Source: Christensenella sp. (GTDB lineage: Bacteria; Bacillota; Clostridia; Christensenellales; CAG-917). Taken from it: a DNA stretch of 64,000 nucleotides. The translations under genes were made by a program, and so were the position numbers. Of this stretch, positions 38,369 to 48,540 are shown in pieces. How positions within the stretch are numbered: position 1 is the first letter of the stretch; every line of letters starts with the position of its first letter. The stretch covers positions 1-64,000 of the forward strand of contig CP091723.1 of NCBI GenBank assembly GCA_022009775.1, in the 5' to 3' direction. The notes under the pieces are model-generated. The model was not told where the DNA came from. It saw only the letters and a program-made list of their open reading frames with translations, and did no database searches.

Positions 38369-40063
38369 ATGTTAGCACAACTGACAATTGAAAACATTGC
38401 GCTCATCGATAAGTTGGAGTTGGAACTCAAAAACGGCTTGAACATTCTGAGCGGTGAAACGGGTGCGGGTAAGTCTATCATCATAGACTCGCTCAATTTT
38501 GTGTTGGGCGAGCGAGCCGACAAGTCGCTTATTCGCTATGGCACGGACCACGCGATCGTTCAGGCAGTGTTTGAAGATTATCTCAATCCGTCGGTTTCGG
38601 CATATCTCGACGATATCGGTGTCGAGTGTGAAGACGTTCTCATCATTCGCAGAAAAATGAGCGTTGACGGAAAAAACGAATGCAGAATAAACGGCAGAAT
38701 TTCAACCTTGTCAATTCTGAAAGGTCTCACGGAATTGCTCGTAGACATTCACGGTCAACACGAACATCAGTCGCTTCTAAAAAGCGCAAATCACATAAAA
38801 CTGCTTGACGATATAGGCGCGACAAAAATCGTAAAAGTGAAAGAAGACGTGGCAAACTATCACGCCGAATACGTATCTTTGAAGCGTGAATTGTCGCGTT
38901 TCGGTGACGAGAGCGAAAGAGAAAGGAAACTCGATATTCTCACTTTCCAAATTGACGAAATCGAAAAGGCGGACGTAAAAGACGGTGAAGAAGACGAACT
39001 TCTTCAAGCGCGCAAACGTATTCGCAACATGGAGAAAATCCTTTCCGCACTCGGCGAGGCAAAGAATACGCTTGACGGATACGATTCAAACTCCGTGAGT
39101 GCGTCGATAAAGAATTCTTCGTCGCTTCTCGGAACTATATCTGCATACGACGACAGTATCGGTCCGCTTATCGATAGGCTCGACGACGCGAAAATCGAGA
39201 TTAAGGACATTGCCGACACGTTATCCGATATGCTTGAAAAACTCGACTTTGACGTCAGAAGCGCAGAAAAAATCGAAGAAAGACTGGAAGTTGTGCGCAA
39301 CATATTGCACAAATACGGCGGAAACTTTGAAAATCTGCAAAGATTCTACGAAGATGCAAAGAAAGAAGCGGAATTGCTCTCGGGGGCGGCACAAACGGTT
39401 GAAGAACTGCAAGACAGAATAGAGACCGCAAAGAAAAATCTCGAAAAATCTGCACGAAAACTCACCGAGTTTAGACATGAAGTCGCAAACAAGTTTGAGA
39501 GCGACATCACGCGCGAGCTTAAAGATTTGGGTATGGGCGGTTCGACCTTCAATGTGGATTTTGTCACCACAGACGACGTTGACCAAATATCCGCAAACGG
39601 CGCGGACACAATCGAGTTTTTGTTCTCGGCAAACGTTGGTGAGCCTATGAAACCGCTTGCAAAGATAATTTCGGGCGGCGAAATGTCAAGATTTATGCTT
39701 GCGTTCAAGAATATCGTCGCAGGTGTCGACGGTATCGGCACTATGGTGTTCGACGAAATCGACACGGGCATATCCGGCAATATTTCGGCTGTCGTATCCG
39801 AGAAGATGTGCAATATATCTCGTGACAGGCAAGTTATTGCGGTTACACACATGCCGAGCCTTGCCGCAATGGCTGACAATCATTATCTGATTGCAAAATC
39901 CACCGAAAACGGCAAAACTCTCACGCACATCAATTTGCTCGAAGACGATACGGACGAAGTGGCAAGACTTATCGGCGGCAACGATTATTCGCAATTTGCA
40001 GTGCCGCACGCAAAAGAGATGAAAGCGTGGGCGGATAGATACAAAAAGTCTCTTGTAAAATAA
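38369..40063 (+). CDS. recN: DNA repair protein RecN
   Basis: SMC-like ATPase for double-strand break repair; 564 aa, unbroken. Opening LAQLTIENIALIDKLELEL, Walker A GETGAGKSIIIDSLNFVLG, coiled-coil arms (residues ~150-370), signature ISGGEMSRFMLAFK, Walker B VFDEIDTGISG and VTHMPSLAAMADNHYLI. Last gene of the nadK-argR-recN unit; spoIVB, which follows recN in Bacillus, is absent. Confidence 0.97.
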   Translation: MLAQLTIENIALIDKLELELKNGLNILSGETGAGKSIIIDSLNFVLGERADKSLIRYGTDHAIVQAVFEDYLNPSVSAYLDDIGVECEDVLIIRRKMSVDGKNECRINGRISTLSILKGLTELLVDIHGQHEHQSLLKSANHIKLLDDIGATKIVKVKEDVANYHAEYVSLKRELSRFGDESERERKLDILTFQIDEIEKADVKDGEEDELLQARKRIRNMEKILSALGEAKNTLDGYDSNSVSASIKNSSSLLGTISAYDDSIGPLIDRLDDAKIEIKDIADTLSDMLEKLDFDVRSAEKIEERLEVVRNILHKYGGNFENLQRFYEDAKKEAELLSGAAQTVEELQDRIETAKKNLEKSARKLTEFRHEVANKFESDITRELKDLGMGGSTFNVDFVTTDDVDQISANGADTIEFLFSANVGEPMKPLAKIISGGEMSRFMLAFKNIVAGVDGIGTMVFDEIDTGISGNISAVVSEKMCNISRDRQVIAVTHMPSLAAMADNHYLIAKSTENGKTLTHINLLEDDTDEVARLIGGNDYSQFAVPHAKEMKAWADRYKKSLVK

Positions 40064-40129
40064 CTCCTATCTGAAAGATGCAAAAAATCTCTTGCAAAAG
40101 AAAAATCGATTTGTTCTAAACTAAAACAT

Positions 40130-40167
40130 AAAAAGCGGCATTCTATTTCATCGTAATGCCGCTTTTT
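40130..40167 (+). terminator. Terminator after recN
   Basis: Thirteen-base perfect stem AAAAAGCGGCATT / AATGCCGCTTTTT. Confidence 0.9.
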
Positions 40168-40264
40168 ACATATAAAACTTTACATCAAATATATATAGTT
40201 TGTCTTGCGAATATTTTGAAACGAAACATGTTTATAGGATAAAATATGAGTGTTAACGGGATTG

Positions 40265-40294
40265 AAAAAGGAAGGTTCTTGCGCCTTCCTTTTT
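40265..40294 (-). terminator. Terminator of rnpB
   Basis: AAAAAGGAAGG / CCTTCCTTTTT immediately 3' of the RNase P RNA on the minus strand. Confidence 0.88.
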
Positions 40295-40298
40295 CACG

Positions 40299-40621
40299 TG
40301 CGAGATTAGTCTGTAAGCCGAGTTCTGTATTGGACGGTCATCTATCTAGAACGTACGTTTCCGCACGTTTCAAGCGAAGTGGGGAGTTTGCGGGCCGCTT
40401 TTCGTACTCCCGTTCTTGCATCGAGTGGGGTTTACATCGCGCATTGTTGCCAAATTGCGGGTGAGCTCTTACCTCGCCTTTCCATCCTTACCGCTTGCGC
40501 GGCGGTTTCTTTCTGTTGCACTGTCCTTGAAGTCGCCTTCACCGGGAGTTACCCGGCACCCTTGCCCTATGATGCTCGGACTTTCCTCAAATATTTCATG
40601 CGACCGTCTGGCTAACTCGCA
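40299..40621 (-). ncRNA. rnpB: RNase P RNA
   Basis: About 323 nt on the minus strand. The 5' universal block is GAGGAAAGTCCGAGC, followed by the P4 region and GGGTGCCGGGTAACTCCCGG; the 3' block contains ACAGAACTCGGCTTA. The P1 helix pairs GCGAG-TTAG at the 5' end with CTAA-CTCGC at the 3' end. The central part includes GGATGGAAAGGCGAGGTAAG. The general layout looks A-type, though I did not fold it fully. It has its own promoter and terminator. Confidence 0.97.
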
Positions 40622-40626
40622 AGAAA

Positions 40627-40655
40627 ATTAAAACACAAATTTTAAAATAAATCAA
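40627..40655 (-). promoter_or_regulatory. Promoter of rnpB
   Basis: Minus strand TTGATT (40655-40650), 17-nt spacer, TTTAAT (40632-40627). The predicted start coincides with the 5' end of P1. Confidence 0.65.
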
Positions 40656-40726
40656 TCAAAACGCCTAATTTACTGTATTTTTCGGCAGAAAGATTGAAAA
40701 CTTGCCGTTTTGGCAACAATTAGAGC

Positions 40727-42185
40727 ATGGTGTACGCAATAACTGCAATCGTTGTCGTTTTTTTATAGTGCTTTACGCAATTACGCGCACGAAAGAACGC
40801 GATCGATTTGCGATTTTCATATCAGACAATGATTTTAACGAAGAAGCAAAAAAATTTGTCAGAAGTATGCCGCTTCCCAAAGGCAGCGCAACGCAAAACG
40901 CCCAAAAGTATTTACGCGGTATCTCGTTTTGTAGATTATTGCTTAAACGAAAAAAGTATAAAGGGAATTTTCGACGATTTTTTACAAGACGAAAATCCTG
41001 TGCAGATGCTGGAAAAAGTAGATTTCGAAAAATTGTGCAATTTGCCTTCTGTTAATAATAAAGCGCGCGCAACGCTGATTGCGTCATTTTGTCTCTCGTC
41101 CGACAGATTCGTTTTTGACGGCGACAGAGTGCAAGCGGTAGTTGAACGCCACAACGAGTTTAGAACACTTACTTTCCTTGAAATTATGTCAATGAAACAG
41201 GCGTTTTTGTACGTTTTGCTTGAAAAATTGTATTTCATATACAAAGATTTGCATACGATTGCGAAAGTTATGAAAATCGCAAGTAAATACGTGGGGGACG
41301 AAGGTTTGAGCGCAACAAATAAAAAGTTTTCAAAGTATTCGAAGTCAAAATTGTTTTTGAGCCTTTGTGCGATAGAAGCAAATTATTCGGTATCGACAGG
41401 ACTAAACGACATCGTTTCCGTAATAGACGAATTGTATTCGACATATGTAAACGTGTTGACGTCTATAGCCGACGTTCTCAATTACGACTTTTCAAAGCTG
41501 TATTCTCCACTTGAAATTCTCGATAAATTCCCGATCTTTTCAAATGCGAAAGAGAAGTGTAAGATAAATTTTTTATCTTTGCTTTCAAAACTCAGCGACA
41601 AGGAAAATCTCGATGAATTTATGTACGCCATACGTCTTGAAAAATACGTTGACACCGCAAGTTCGGGACACGCACGAGTGAAGAGAATGGCAGTGTTAGG
41701 CAAATTTTTCGCTACGTTTTCGCAATCGGAAGACACGTCGCTTTTGGGAGCGGCATTACGTTCCGATTTATTGATGAATCTATATTTCGGAGATAATAAA
41801 AAGTCAAAATCAATCGATAGTATTTCAAAAATCATTGATTTTGAGAATGCTTTTGAGCCGATATATAAATTTTCACCTATGAATTTCGGCATTTCTACTG
41901 CGAACGGAGTTTTGCATTTATCTCCGCATCTTCCCTCGGGGAGTGAACTCGGCGGACGTCACTTTTTGCGAAAACGGCGTAGATTATGATCTGCATATCT
42001 GCCGCGGAGAAAAGAGAGAGATATATCTCAACGACACGAAGATAGAAGGCACTAGTTATATCAGGCTTCCGAAAATTCATGCGCGATTCACTAGTTGTTG
42101 TGGAATAACACTTAATTTACAGTCGATTTTGCTTATTTGCTCGGTTTTGGGACGAAACTCGCCCCTTTTTGCGTTTTGCGATTGA
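40727..42185 (+). CDS. Hypothetical protein, possible remnant of a GH94-type glycoside phosphorylase (frameshifts)
   Basis: About 485 aa if three one-base errors are corrected: T-run 40758-40764 (seven for eight), CCC at 40901-40903 (three for two) and GGGG at 41938-41941 (four for three). A membrane helix (VYAITAIVVVFFIVLYAI) begins it. A middle part, VVERHNEFRTLTFLEIMSMKQAFLYVLLEKL, resembles the accessory region of cyclic-beta-1,2-glucan synthase-like proteins. The C-terminal part (NGVLHLSPHLPSGV, DVTFCENGVDYDLHI) resembles the final beta domain of GH94 enzymes. The catalytic barrel that should lie between is missing. That suggests a deletion remnant, but the similarity is by eye. The true C-terminus is uncertain. 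No clear ribosome-binding site. Confidence 0.4.
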
Positions 42186-42210
42186 CTTATTCGGTTTATA
42201 TTGTTATCAT
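42182..42210 (+). promoter_or_regulatory. Promoter of pheST
   Basis: TTGACT (42182-42187), 17-nt spacer, TATCAT (42205-42210). A 7-bp inverted repeat TATGCGC / GCGCATA (42231-42250) sits in the short leader; there is no T-box. Confidence 0.7.
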
Positions 42211-42270
42211 ATTTTTTAGTATTTTATTCGTATGCGCGTATATGCGCATAGGCACAAATAGGAGTAATTT

Positions 42271-43290
42271 ATGAAAGAGAAGATGGACAACATCAAAATC
42301 GCCGCTCTCGAGATGATTGAAAAGGCGACGACAAGCCAACAACTTGCCGACGTCAGAGTCAAATATCTCGGAAAAAGCGGTGAAATCTCCCTTCTTATGA
42401 GAGATATGGCAAACGTCCCGAAAGAAGAACGCCCGAATATGGGTAAGATGGTCAACGAATTGAGAAACGCCGTTGAAAGCGTGCTCAACGAAAAGACCGC
42501 AAAAATCGAGCAGGAAGAGAAACTCGCTCGTCTCAAAGCTGAAGAAATCGACGTAACTTTGCCGTCAGGCGCAAAGGGACTCGGCACTCTTCATCCGCTC
42601 ACTCTCATCACTCGCGAACTAATTGAGATTTTCACGAGCATGGGATTTTCGGTTGCCGAAGGTCCCGAAATCGAAAGCGACCTTTACAATTTCCAACTTC
42701 TCAACGTCCCGAAAGACCATCCGGCACGCGATATGCAGGACACGTTCTATGTCAACGACAATATCGTTTTGCGCACGCAAACGTCGGCAGTGCAGGCGCG
42801 TATTATGCAAAAGCAACAACCGCCTATCCGCATAATTTCTCCGGGCAAGGTTTACAGAAGCGATGACGACGCGTCACACAGCCCGATTTTCAATCAGTTT
42901 GAAGGACTTGCAATCGACAAGCATATCACCATGGGCGACTTGCAGGGTTGCTTGCAGACTTTTGCCGAAAAACTCTTCTCAAAGGATACGAAAGTGCGTT
43001 TGCGCCCGTCGTATTTTCCGTTCACAGAGCCGTCCGTCGAAGTTGACGTGACTTGCTCTATGTGTCACGGCAAAGGATGCAGAGTGTGCAAAGGCACAGG
43101 CTGGGTAGAAATTCTCGGCGCAGGCATCGTCAATCCGGCGGTTCTCGATATGTGCGGAATTGACAGCAGTGTATACAGCGGCTTTGCATTCGGTTTCGGC
43201 ATCGACCGTATCGCAATGATAAAATACGGCATTCCGAACATCAAATTACTCTATGAAAACGATGTACGTTTTCTCAAACAATTCAACTAA
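42271..43290 (+). CDS. pheS: Phenylalanine-tRNA ligase alpha subunit
   Basis: 339 aa, unbroken. N-terminal coiled coil (residues 1-85), then class II catalytic core: HPLTLITRELIEIFTSMGF, motif 2 GKVYRSDDDASHSPIFNQFEG, and motif 3 GFAFGFGIDRIAM. A CSMCHGKGCRVCKG stretch is a zinc-finger-like Cys cluster at the usual C-H-G-x-G-C position in this family's catalytic domain. Ribosome-binding AGGAG upstream. Paired with pheT 14 nt downstream. Confidence 0.97.
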   Translation: MKEKMDNIKIAALEMIEKATTSQQLADVRVKYLGKSGEISLLMRDMANVPKEERPNMGKMVNELRNAVESVLNEKTAKIEQEEKLARLKAEEIDVTLPSGAKGLGTLHPLTLITRELIEIFTSMGFSVAEGPEIESDLYNFQLLNVPKDHPARDMQDTFYVNDNIVLRTQTSAVQARIMQKQQPPIRIISPGKVYRSDDDASHSPIFNQFEGLAIDKHITMGDLQGCLQTFAEKLFSKDTKVRLRPSYFPFTEPSVEVDVTCSMCHGKGCRVCKGTGWVEILGAGIVNPAVLDMCGIDSSVYSGFAFGFGIDRIAMIKYGIPNIKLLYENDVRFLKQFN

Positions 43291-43304
43291 GGGGGATATG
43301 AAAA

Positions 43305-45694
43305 ATGCTAGTTCCTATTTCATGGCTTAAAGATTACGTTGACGTGGAAGTATCTCCCGAAACGCTTTCTAAAAAACTCGTAGCAATCGGCTTCGAAGTC
43401 GAAGACATTATATATCAAAACAAACAAGCCACTTCCGTTGTCGTCGGCAAAATCGTGAATGTCGAAAAGCATCCTAATGCGGACCGTTTGCGCGTCACGC
43501 AAATCGACTTCGGCACGAAGGCCATACAAGTCGTCACCAACGTTCCCGTTGTGGGCGGCGAAACTATTGCGGTTGCGCTTGACGGTGCAAATCTTGCGGA
43601 CGGACACAAAATCGTCAAAGGCGAACTTCGCGGCGTTATGTCGGAAGGTATGCTTTGCGGACTCGAAGAAGTCGGTGTGACAGAAGACGACGTGCAGGGG
43701 CAGAAGATGGGCGACATCATCCGCTTTGAAGAAGGCACGACGCTCGGTATGAATGCTCTTGACGCGCTCGGATTCAACGACGTGATTCTCGACGTATCCG
43801 TCACGGCAAACAGACCCGATTGCAACAGTATTTATAAAATGGCAAAAGAAGTCGCAGTCGCGCTCAAAACTTCTTGTAGAGAACCCGAAATCGATTATAA
43901 AACCGTTGGCGGAAGTGTGAACGACATGGTGTATGTTGACGTTGAAAACCAGACGCTTTGCCCGAGATACATGGCGGCAGGTGTGAAAAATATCAAGGTT
44001 TTCCCGTCTTCGCAAAAGATAAAATCCAGATTGAGAGCGGTTGGAATCAGACCTATCAACAATATCGTCGATATAACCAACTACGTTCTCACCGAAATCG
44101 GACAACCGATGCACTCGTTTGACAAACGCGAACTCGAAGGCGGTCAGATCGTCGTACGCAACGCAAACGAAGGGGAAACAATCGTCACTCTCGACGGAAA
44201 AGAAAACAAACTCAATCCGAGTATGCTCGTGATTTGCGACAGCGTACGTCCCGTTGCGGTCGCAGGCGTTATGGGCGGAGAAAACAGCGGCATAAAGGAC
44301 GATACGACGGAAGTCGTGTTCGAATCGGCAAAATTTGCCCGCGACAACGTTAGACGTACGTCCCGTGCGCTTAACTTGCGCTCGGACAGTTCCGCAAGAT
44401 ACGAAAAGGGCATTGACTTCGCATCTCAGGAATACGGCTTGAAGCGTGCGCTCACTCTCGTTTATCAATCGGGAAGCGGCGACATCGTAGACGGTCTTAT
44501 CGATGTCAAAGTCGATTATCAAAAGGTGAGAGAAATCAAGTTCACCACCAAAAACTTCAGGAAATTCTCGGCTGCAAAGTGCCGAAGAATACTCTTATCA
44601 CCATTCTCGAAAGACTTGGAATCGAAGTTGTGGAAGGCGATAAATGCCTTATCGCAAAGGTGAAAGAAGACAGAGAAGACATCGTCGGCGTCAATGACAT
44701 CGCAGAAGAATTTATCAGAGTATACGGCTATTCGCACATCAAGCCGACTCTCTTTGAATATGCATCGCTCACGCAAGGCGGCATCGGCGACAGAATGAAA
44801 TTCTCAAACGTTGTCAAAGACACGCTTTCGGCATGCGGATTGTCGGAGAGCGTCACTTATTCGTTCACGTCTCCGAAATTCGTTTCTCAACTCAAACTCG
44901 AACAAAACGATCCTGCACGCAACGCAATCAAACTCGTAAACCCGCTCGGCGAAGCACTCAGCGTAATGCGCACGACGCTCACGCACAGCATGATAGAAAC
45001 GCTTGCATACAACATCACGCACTTCAACAAGGCGGCAAAACTCTTTGAAATCGCAAACGTTTATCTCCCCAAATCTCTTCCGCTCGAAGAACTTCCGACG
45101 GAAGAACAAAGACTTTGCATCGGTATGTACGGTGAAGACGTGGACTTTTTCACGCTCAAAGGCGCACTTGAAAGAACGTTTGAAGCATTGCATCTCGACG
45201 TTAAATACGAACGTTCTACTCGTCCGTTCTTGCACCCGGGCAGAAGCGCGGAAGTGATTGTAAACGGCAATTCGGTTGGATTCCTTGGCGAAATTCATCC
45301 CGACGTTGCAGACAATTACGGCGTTGACGTACGCTTGTACGTTGCGGAAATCTCGCTCGACGCGATATTCAGCGACAAATTGCTCAACAAGAAGAAATAC
45401 GTTGCGTTCTCCAAATTCCCGAACATCGAACGAGATCTTGCAGTCGTCGTAAACGAAGACGTACTTGCAGGCGATATGATAGGAGCGGTGAAAGACGCAA
45501 AAATCAAGCATCTTTGCGACGCGAAAGTGTTTGATACCTACAAGAGCGAACAAATAGGAAAAGGCAAGAAGAGCGTTGCAATGAGTTTCTCGTTCGCGTC
45601 TTTGGAACGTACGCTCACCGATGACGAAATCGCAACGGAAATGGCACGCATACTCAACGTGCTTAAACGCAAAGTCGGAGCAAAAATAAGATAA
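43305..45694 (+). CDS. pheT: Phenylalanine-tRNA ligase beta subunit (one frameshift)
   Basis: About 796 aa after correcting the A-run 44550-44554 (five for six). Domains: B1 start MLVPISWLKDYVDVEVSPETL; EMAP-like tRNA-binding insert (VGKIVNVEKHPNADRLRVTQ); B3/B4 with GIRPINNIVDITNYVL and ANRPDCNSIY; B5 with KKLQEILGCKVPKN; catalytic-like core with TLTHSMIETLAYN; C-terminal ferredoxin-like anticodon-binding domain with FSKFPNIERDLAVVV. Terminator follows. Works with pheS as an alpha2beta2 enzyme. Confidence 0.96.
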
Positions 45695-45705
45695 CGTCAA
45701 CTTTT

Positions 45706-45745
45706 GCAAGCGGAATACGATGAAAAACGCATATTCCGCTTTTGC
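45706..45745 (+). terminator. Terminator after pheT
   Basis: AAGCGGAATA / TATTCCGCTT stem with TTTTGC following. Confidence 0.75.
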
Positions 45746-45813
45746 AAACGTACGTGTGCGTTTTATCGAAAAATTCGACTAAACAGTGAATAATTGCGGT
45801 AAAAAACAATATT

Positions 45814-45827
45814 ATATCATTTGATAT
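45814..45827. repeat. Palindrome ATATCA-N2-TGATAT, copy 2, upstream of mutS2
   Basis: ATATCA-TT-TGATAT, extended to TTATATCA / TGATATAA, 68 nt before the mutS2 start. The downstream flank TATAAAACAA is shared with the copy before mutL. Confidence 0.5.
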
Positions 45828-45894
45828 AAAACAACAAACATACAATATCGTACCGTTGCGAAAAGCAAAAAATTCGTCGCAACGATATGATTAA

Positions 45895-47953
45895 ATGAAA
45901 TACTATGTTCGATCAAAAAGTCTGAATACACTCGAATATCCGAAAATTCTCGAACGACTTTCGCAATTCGCTCAATCGCAAGGCGGAAAAGCAAAGGCGA
46001 AATCTCTCGTGCCGTTTGAAAACATATCTCAGGCAAAAGACGCACTTGACGAAACGGCAGAAGCGGACAAAGTCCTTTTCGAGTATTCCATATCGCCGTC
46101 TTTTGCAGTCGACGATTTGACGGAAATACTTGTAAAAGCGCAGAAAGGTTCGGTGCTGTCAATTCCCGAAATTATGAAAGTCGGCAGGTCTTTACGCTGT
46201 GCAAAACGCCTTAAAAAGACTATTCTCGAAGTGAAAGATTGCCCGATTCTTCTCGATATGGCGGCGAGACTCTACGAAAACGAGCCTTTGGAAGACAAAA
46301 TTTTCGCTTCTTTTCTTAGTGAAACCGAAGTTTCCGACAACGCAACGAATGAACTCAGACAGATTAGAATTCGTATCCGCAAACTCAACGACAACGTGAG
46401 AAGTAAATTGCAACTTTTCATCACTTCGCCGCAATATTCCAAGTATTTGCAGGACAGCATCATCACGATGCGCGGTGACAGATACGTCATCCCCGTGAAA
46501 AGCGATTGCAAAGGCACGATACCGGGGCTTGTGCACGATCAATCGGCATCGGGATCAACGCTTTTTGTAGAACCGATGCAAATTGTGGAGCTCAACAACG
46601 AACTGAAAGTCGAACTCGTCAACGAGCAGATGGAAATCGAGCGCATATTGCGCAATTTTTCCGAAATCATTAGGGGAAGCGCGGACAACATAACCTGGTC
46701 GTACGAAATCATCGTCGATATGGATATGATTTTTGCAAAAGGGCAACTCGCACGCGAATATAAGGCCGTCAGACCTACGCTGAACGACGACGGTCTGATC
46801 CATATCCGTGACGGCAGACATCCGCTTATCGACCAACATAAAGTCGTTCCCGTTTCACTCTCTCTTGAAAAAGACGAAAAACTGTTTTTGATAACAGGTC
46901 CGAACACGGGCGGAAAAACGGTCACGCTTAAACTCGTAGGTTTGTTCACGCTTATGGCAATGAGCGGACTATATATTCCGGCAAAACAGGCTGATTTGTC
47001 AATATTCGACGGCGTATACAGCGATATAGGAGACGAACAAAGCATAGAGCAAAGTTTGTCAACGTTCTCGTCTCATATCCGCAACACGATATCCATTCTT
47101 GACGTAATCACGGACAAATCTCTCGTTCTTTTCGACGAACTCGGCGCAGGCACAGATCCCGGTGAAGGCGCGGCGCTTGCAGTGAGCATTGCTCAGCACC
47201 TTATAAAAGTCGGTTGCAAGTCGTTCGTCACGTCGCACTTCAACGATTTGAAAGAATTCGCGCTAGTAACGAAAGGCGTCGTTGCCGCGTCGATGGAGTT
47301 TAACGCAGAAACGTTCTGTCCCACGTACAAACTCGTTATGGGGGCAATCGGCTCGTCAAACGCTTTAGCGATTGCAAAGAAACTCGGCTTATCCGACGAA
47401 ATCATCGACAACGCTAAAAGTAAAATCTCTCTTGAAAAACGCCAGTTCGACAGCGTTCTGACCGCCGCGGAGCAAACGCGTATGAAAGCGGCCGAACTCG
47501 TGAGCGAAGCGTCCATAGACAGAGAAAATGCGGCAAAAGCCTTGAAAGATGCGGAAGCGGAGAAAAAACGCATCGCCGAAAAACGCGAAAAAACTTGACG
47601 AGAATATCCGCAAAGAAACGAAACGTCTCATCGAAAACAGTGTTGAAGAAGCAAACGACGTTCTTGAACAGATAAAAGAAATTTTGTCAAAACCGCAAAT
47701 CGAAGATAAAGATTTATTCGACGCGAGAAAACTCAAGAAGAAACTTGAAAATCTTCAGGCCGAGTACGAGCAGGAAGCAGTCGTCGAAGACGTAAGAGAT
47801 GATTCGCCACTTCATATCGGTGACAACGTTTTTGTCAAATCCTTGCAAAAGAAAGGTAAACTGGTTGCGATAAATCAGCGCGGTGAAGCGCAGGTTTCGT
47901 TTGGAAAACTCACGACAAAAGTCAAAAAAGACGACTATTACAAGGTGAAATGA
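45895..47953 (+). CDS. mutS2: MutS2 protein lacking the Smr domain (one frameshift)
   Basis: About 685 aa after correcting the A-run 47588-47593 (six for five). MutS2 is a MutS-like ATPase that acts on recombination intermediates or on collided ribosomes. Core ATPase: TGPNTGGKTVTLKLVG (near 337), SIEQSLSTFSSH, LVLFDELGAGTDPGEGAALA and FVTSHFNDLKEFA; then the long coiled coil and a KOW-like beta segment (IGDNVFVKSLQKKGKLVAI). The protein stops with KKDDYYKVK, where other MutS2 proteins (about 780 aa) continue into the Smr nuclease domain. No Smr sequence is visible downstream in any frame. No clear Shine-Dalgarno sequence. Confidence 0.93.
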
Positions 47954-48440
47954 TGGTTGCGCAGTACTCATGTTCGGTTGACGTCGAAGTGCCGAAAAAC
48001 AAAAAAATCATGCAATGGGCAGGGATATTTGCCATTCTGTTCTCGCTCGGTTTTGTTATGCTCAGCGTGTTTTACAGTTGGTATTTTATGATTGCTTTTG
48101 CATTTTTCTTTGCGGGCGGAGTCGTAAATCTCCATTTTTACAACGACGTAAAAAGGAGTATTTGTACGAATTGTCCGAAACTCGGCTTACAATCGTTGGA
48201 AAGGACGTCGTAAATCGTCAAAAACGCCTTGCAAGTATATTGCTAAAAGACGTGACGGAGTTTGGAATTATGACAGACACGAGCGACAGGCTTGACGGAC
48301 TATATTGCCAAAACGCATACGACGCAGGTGTTTATTCGCTGACTTTCAACTCCGAAGGAGTGAAAAAGACGGTTGCGATTATGCCCGACGACTATATGAT
48401 CGCACTTTTGGACGAACATCTGAGTTTGCAAAATAAATAA
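47953..48440 (+). CDS. Hypothetical two-helix membrane protein (one frameshift)
   Basis: About 162 aa after correcting the A-run 48150-48154 (five for six). Start ATG 47953 overlaps the mutS2 stop, with AAGGTG upstream; ATG 47950 is an alternative. Two membrane helices (IFAILFSLGFVMLSVFYSW and FMIAFAFFFAGGVVNLHFY) are followed by a soluble C-terminal domain (YLYELSETRLTIVGKDVVNRQKRL). Proteins of this shape are frequent in clostridia next to mutS2. Function unknown. Confidence 0.75.
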
Positions 48441-48540
48441 CAAACCTAAATCAAAAAGTGTTTGAAATCTCTTTTGAGACACGGATTGCAAAATCGAAAC
48501 GACACGAAAAAACACTCGATAAATCATTGAAATAAAGAAT

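Noticed and set aside
40246..40631. Open frames across the RNase P RNA gene
   Set aside because: The region is clearly rnpB on the minus strand; the frames arise by chance from a structured RNA.
42188..42270. T-box riboswitch before pheST
   Set aside because: The leader from the predicted start to pheS is only about 55 nt and has a single small hairpin; there is no T-box sequence or terminator.
43320..44522. A 400-codon open frame opposite pheT
   Set aside because: Antisense shadow of a well-identified gene; composition rich in Cys, His and Phe with no recognisable domain.
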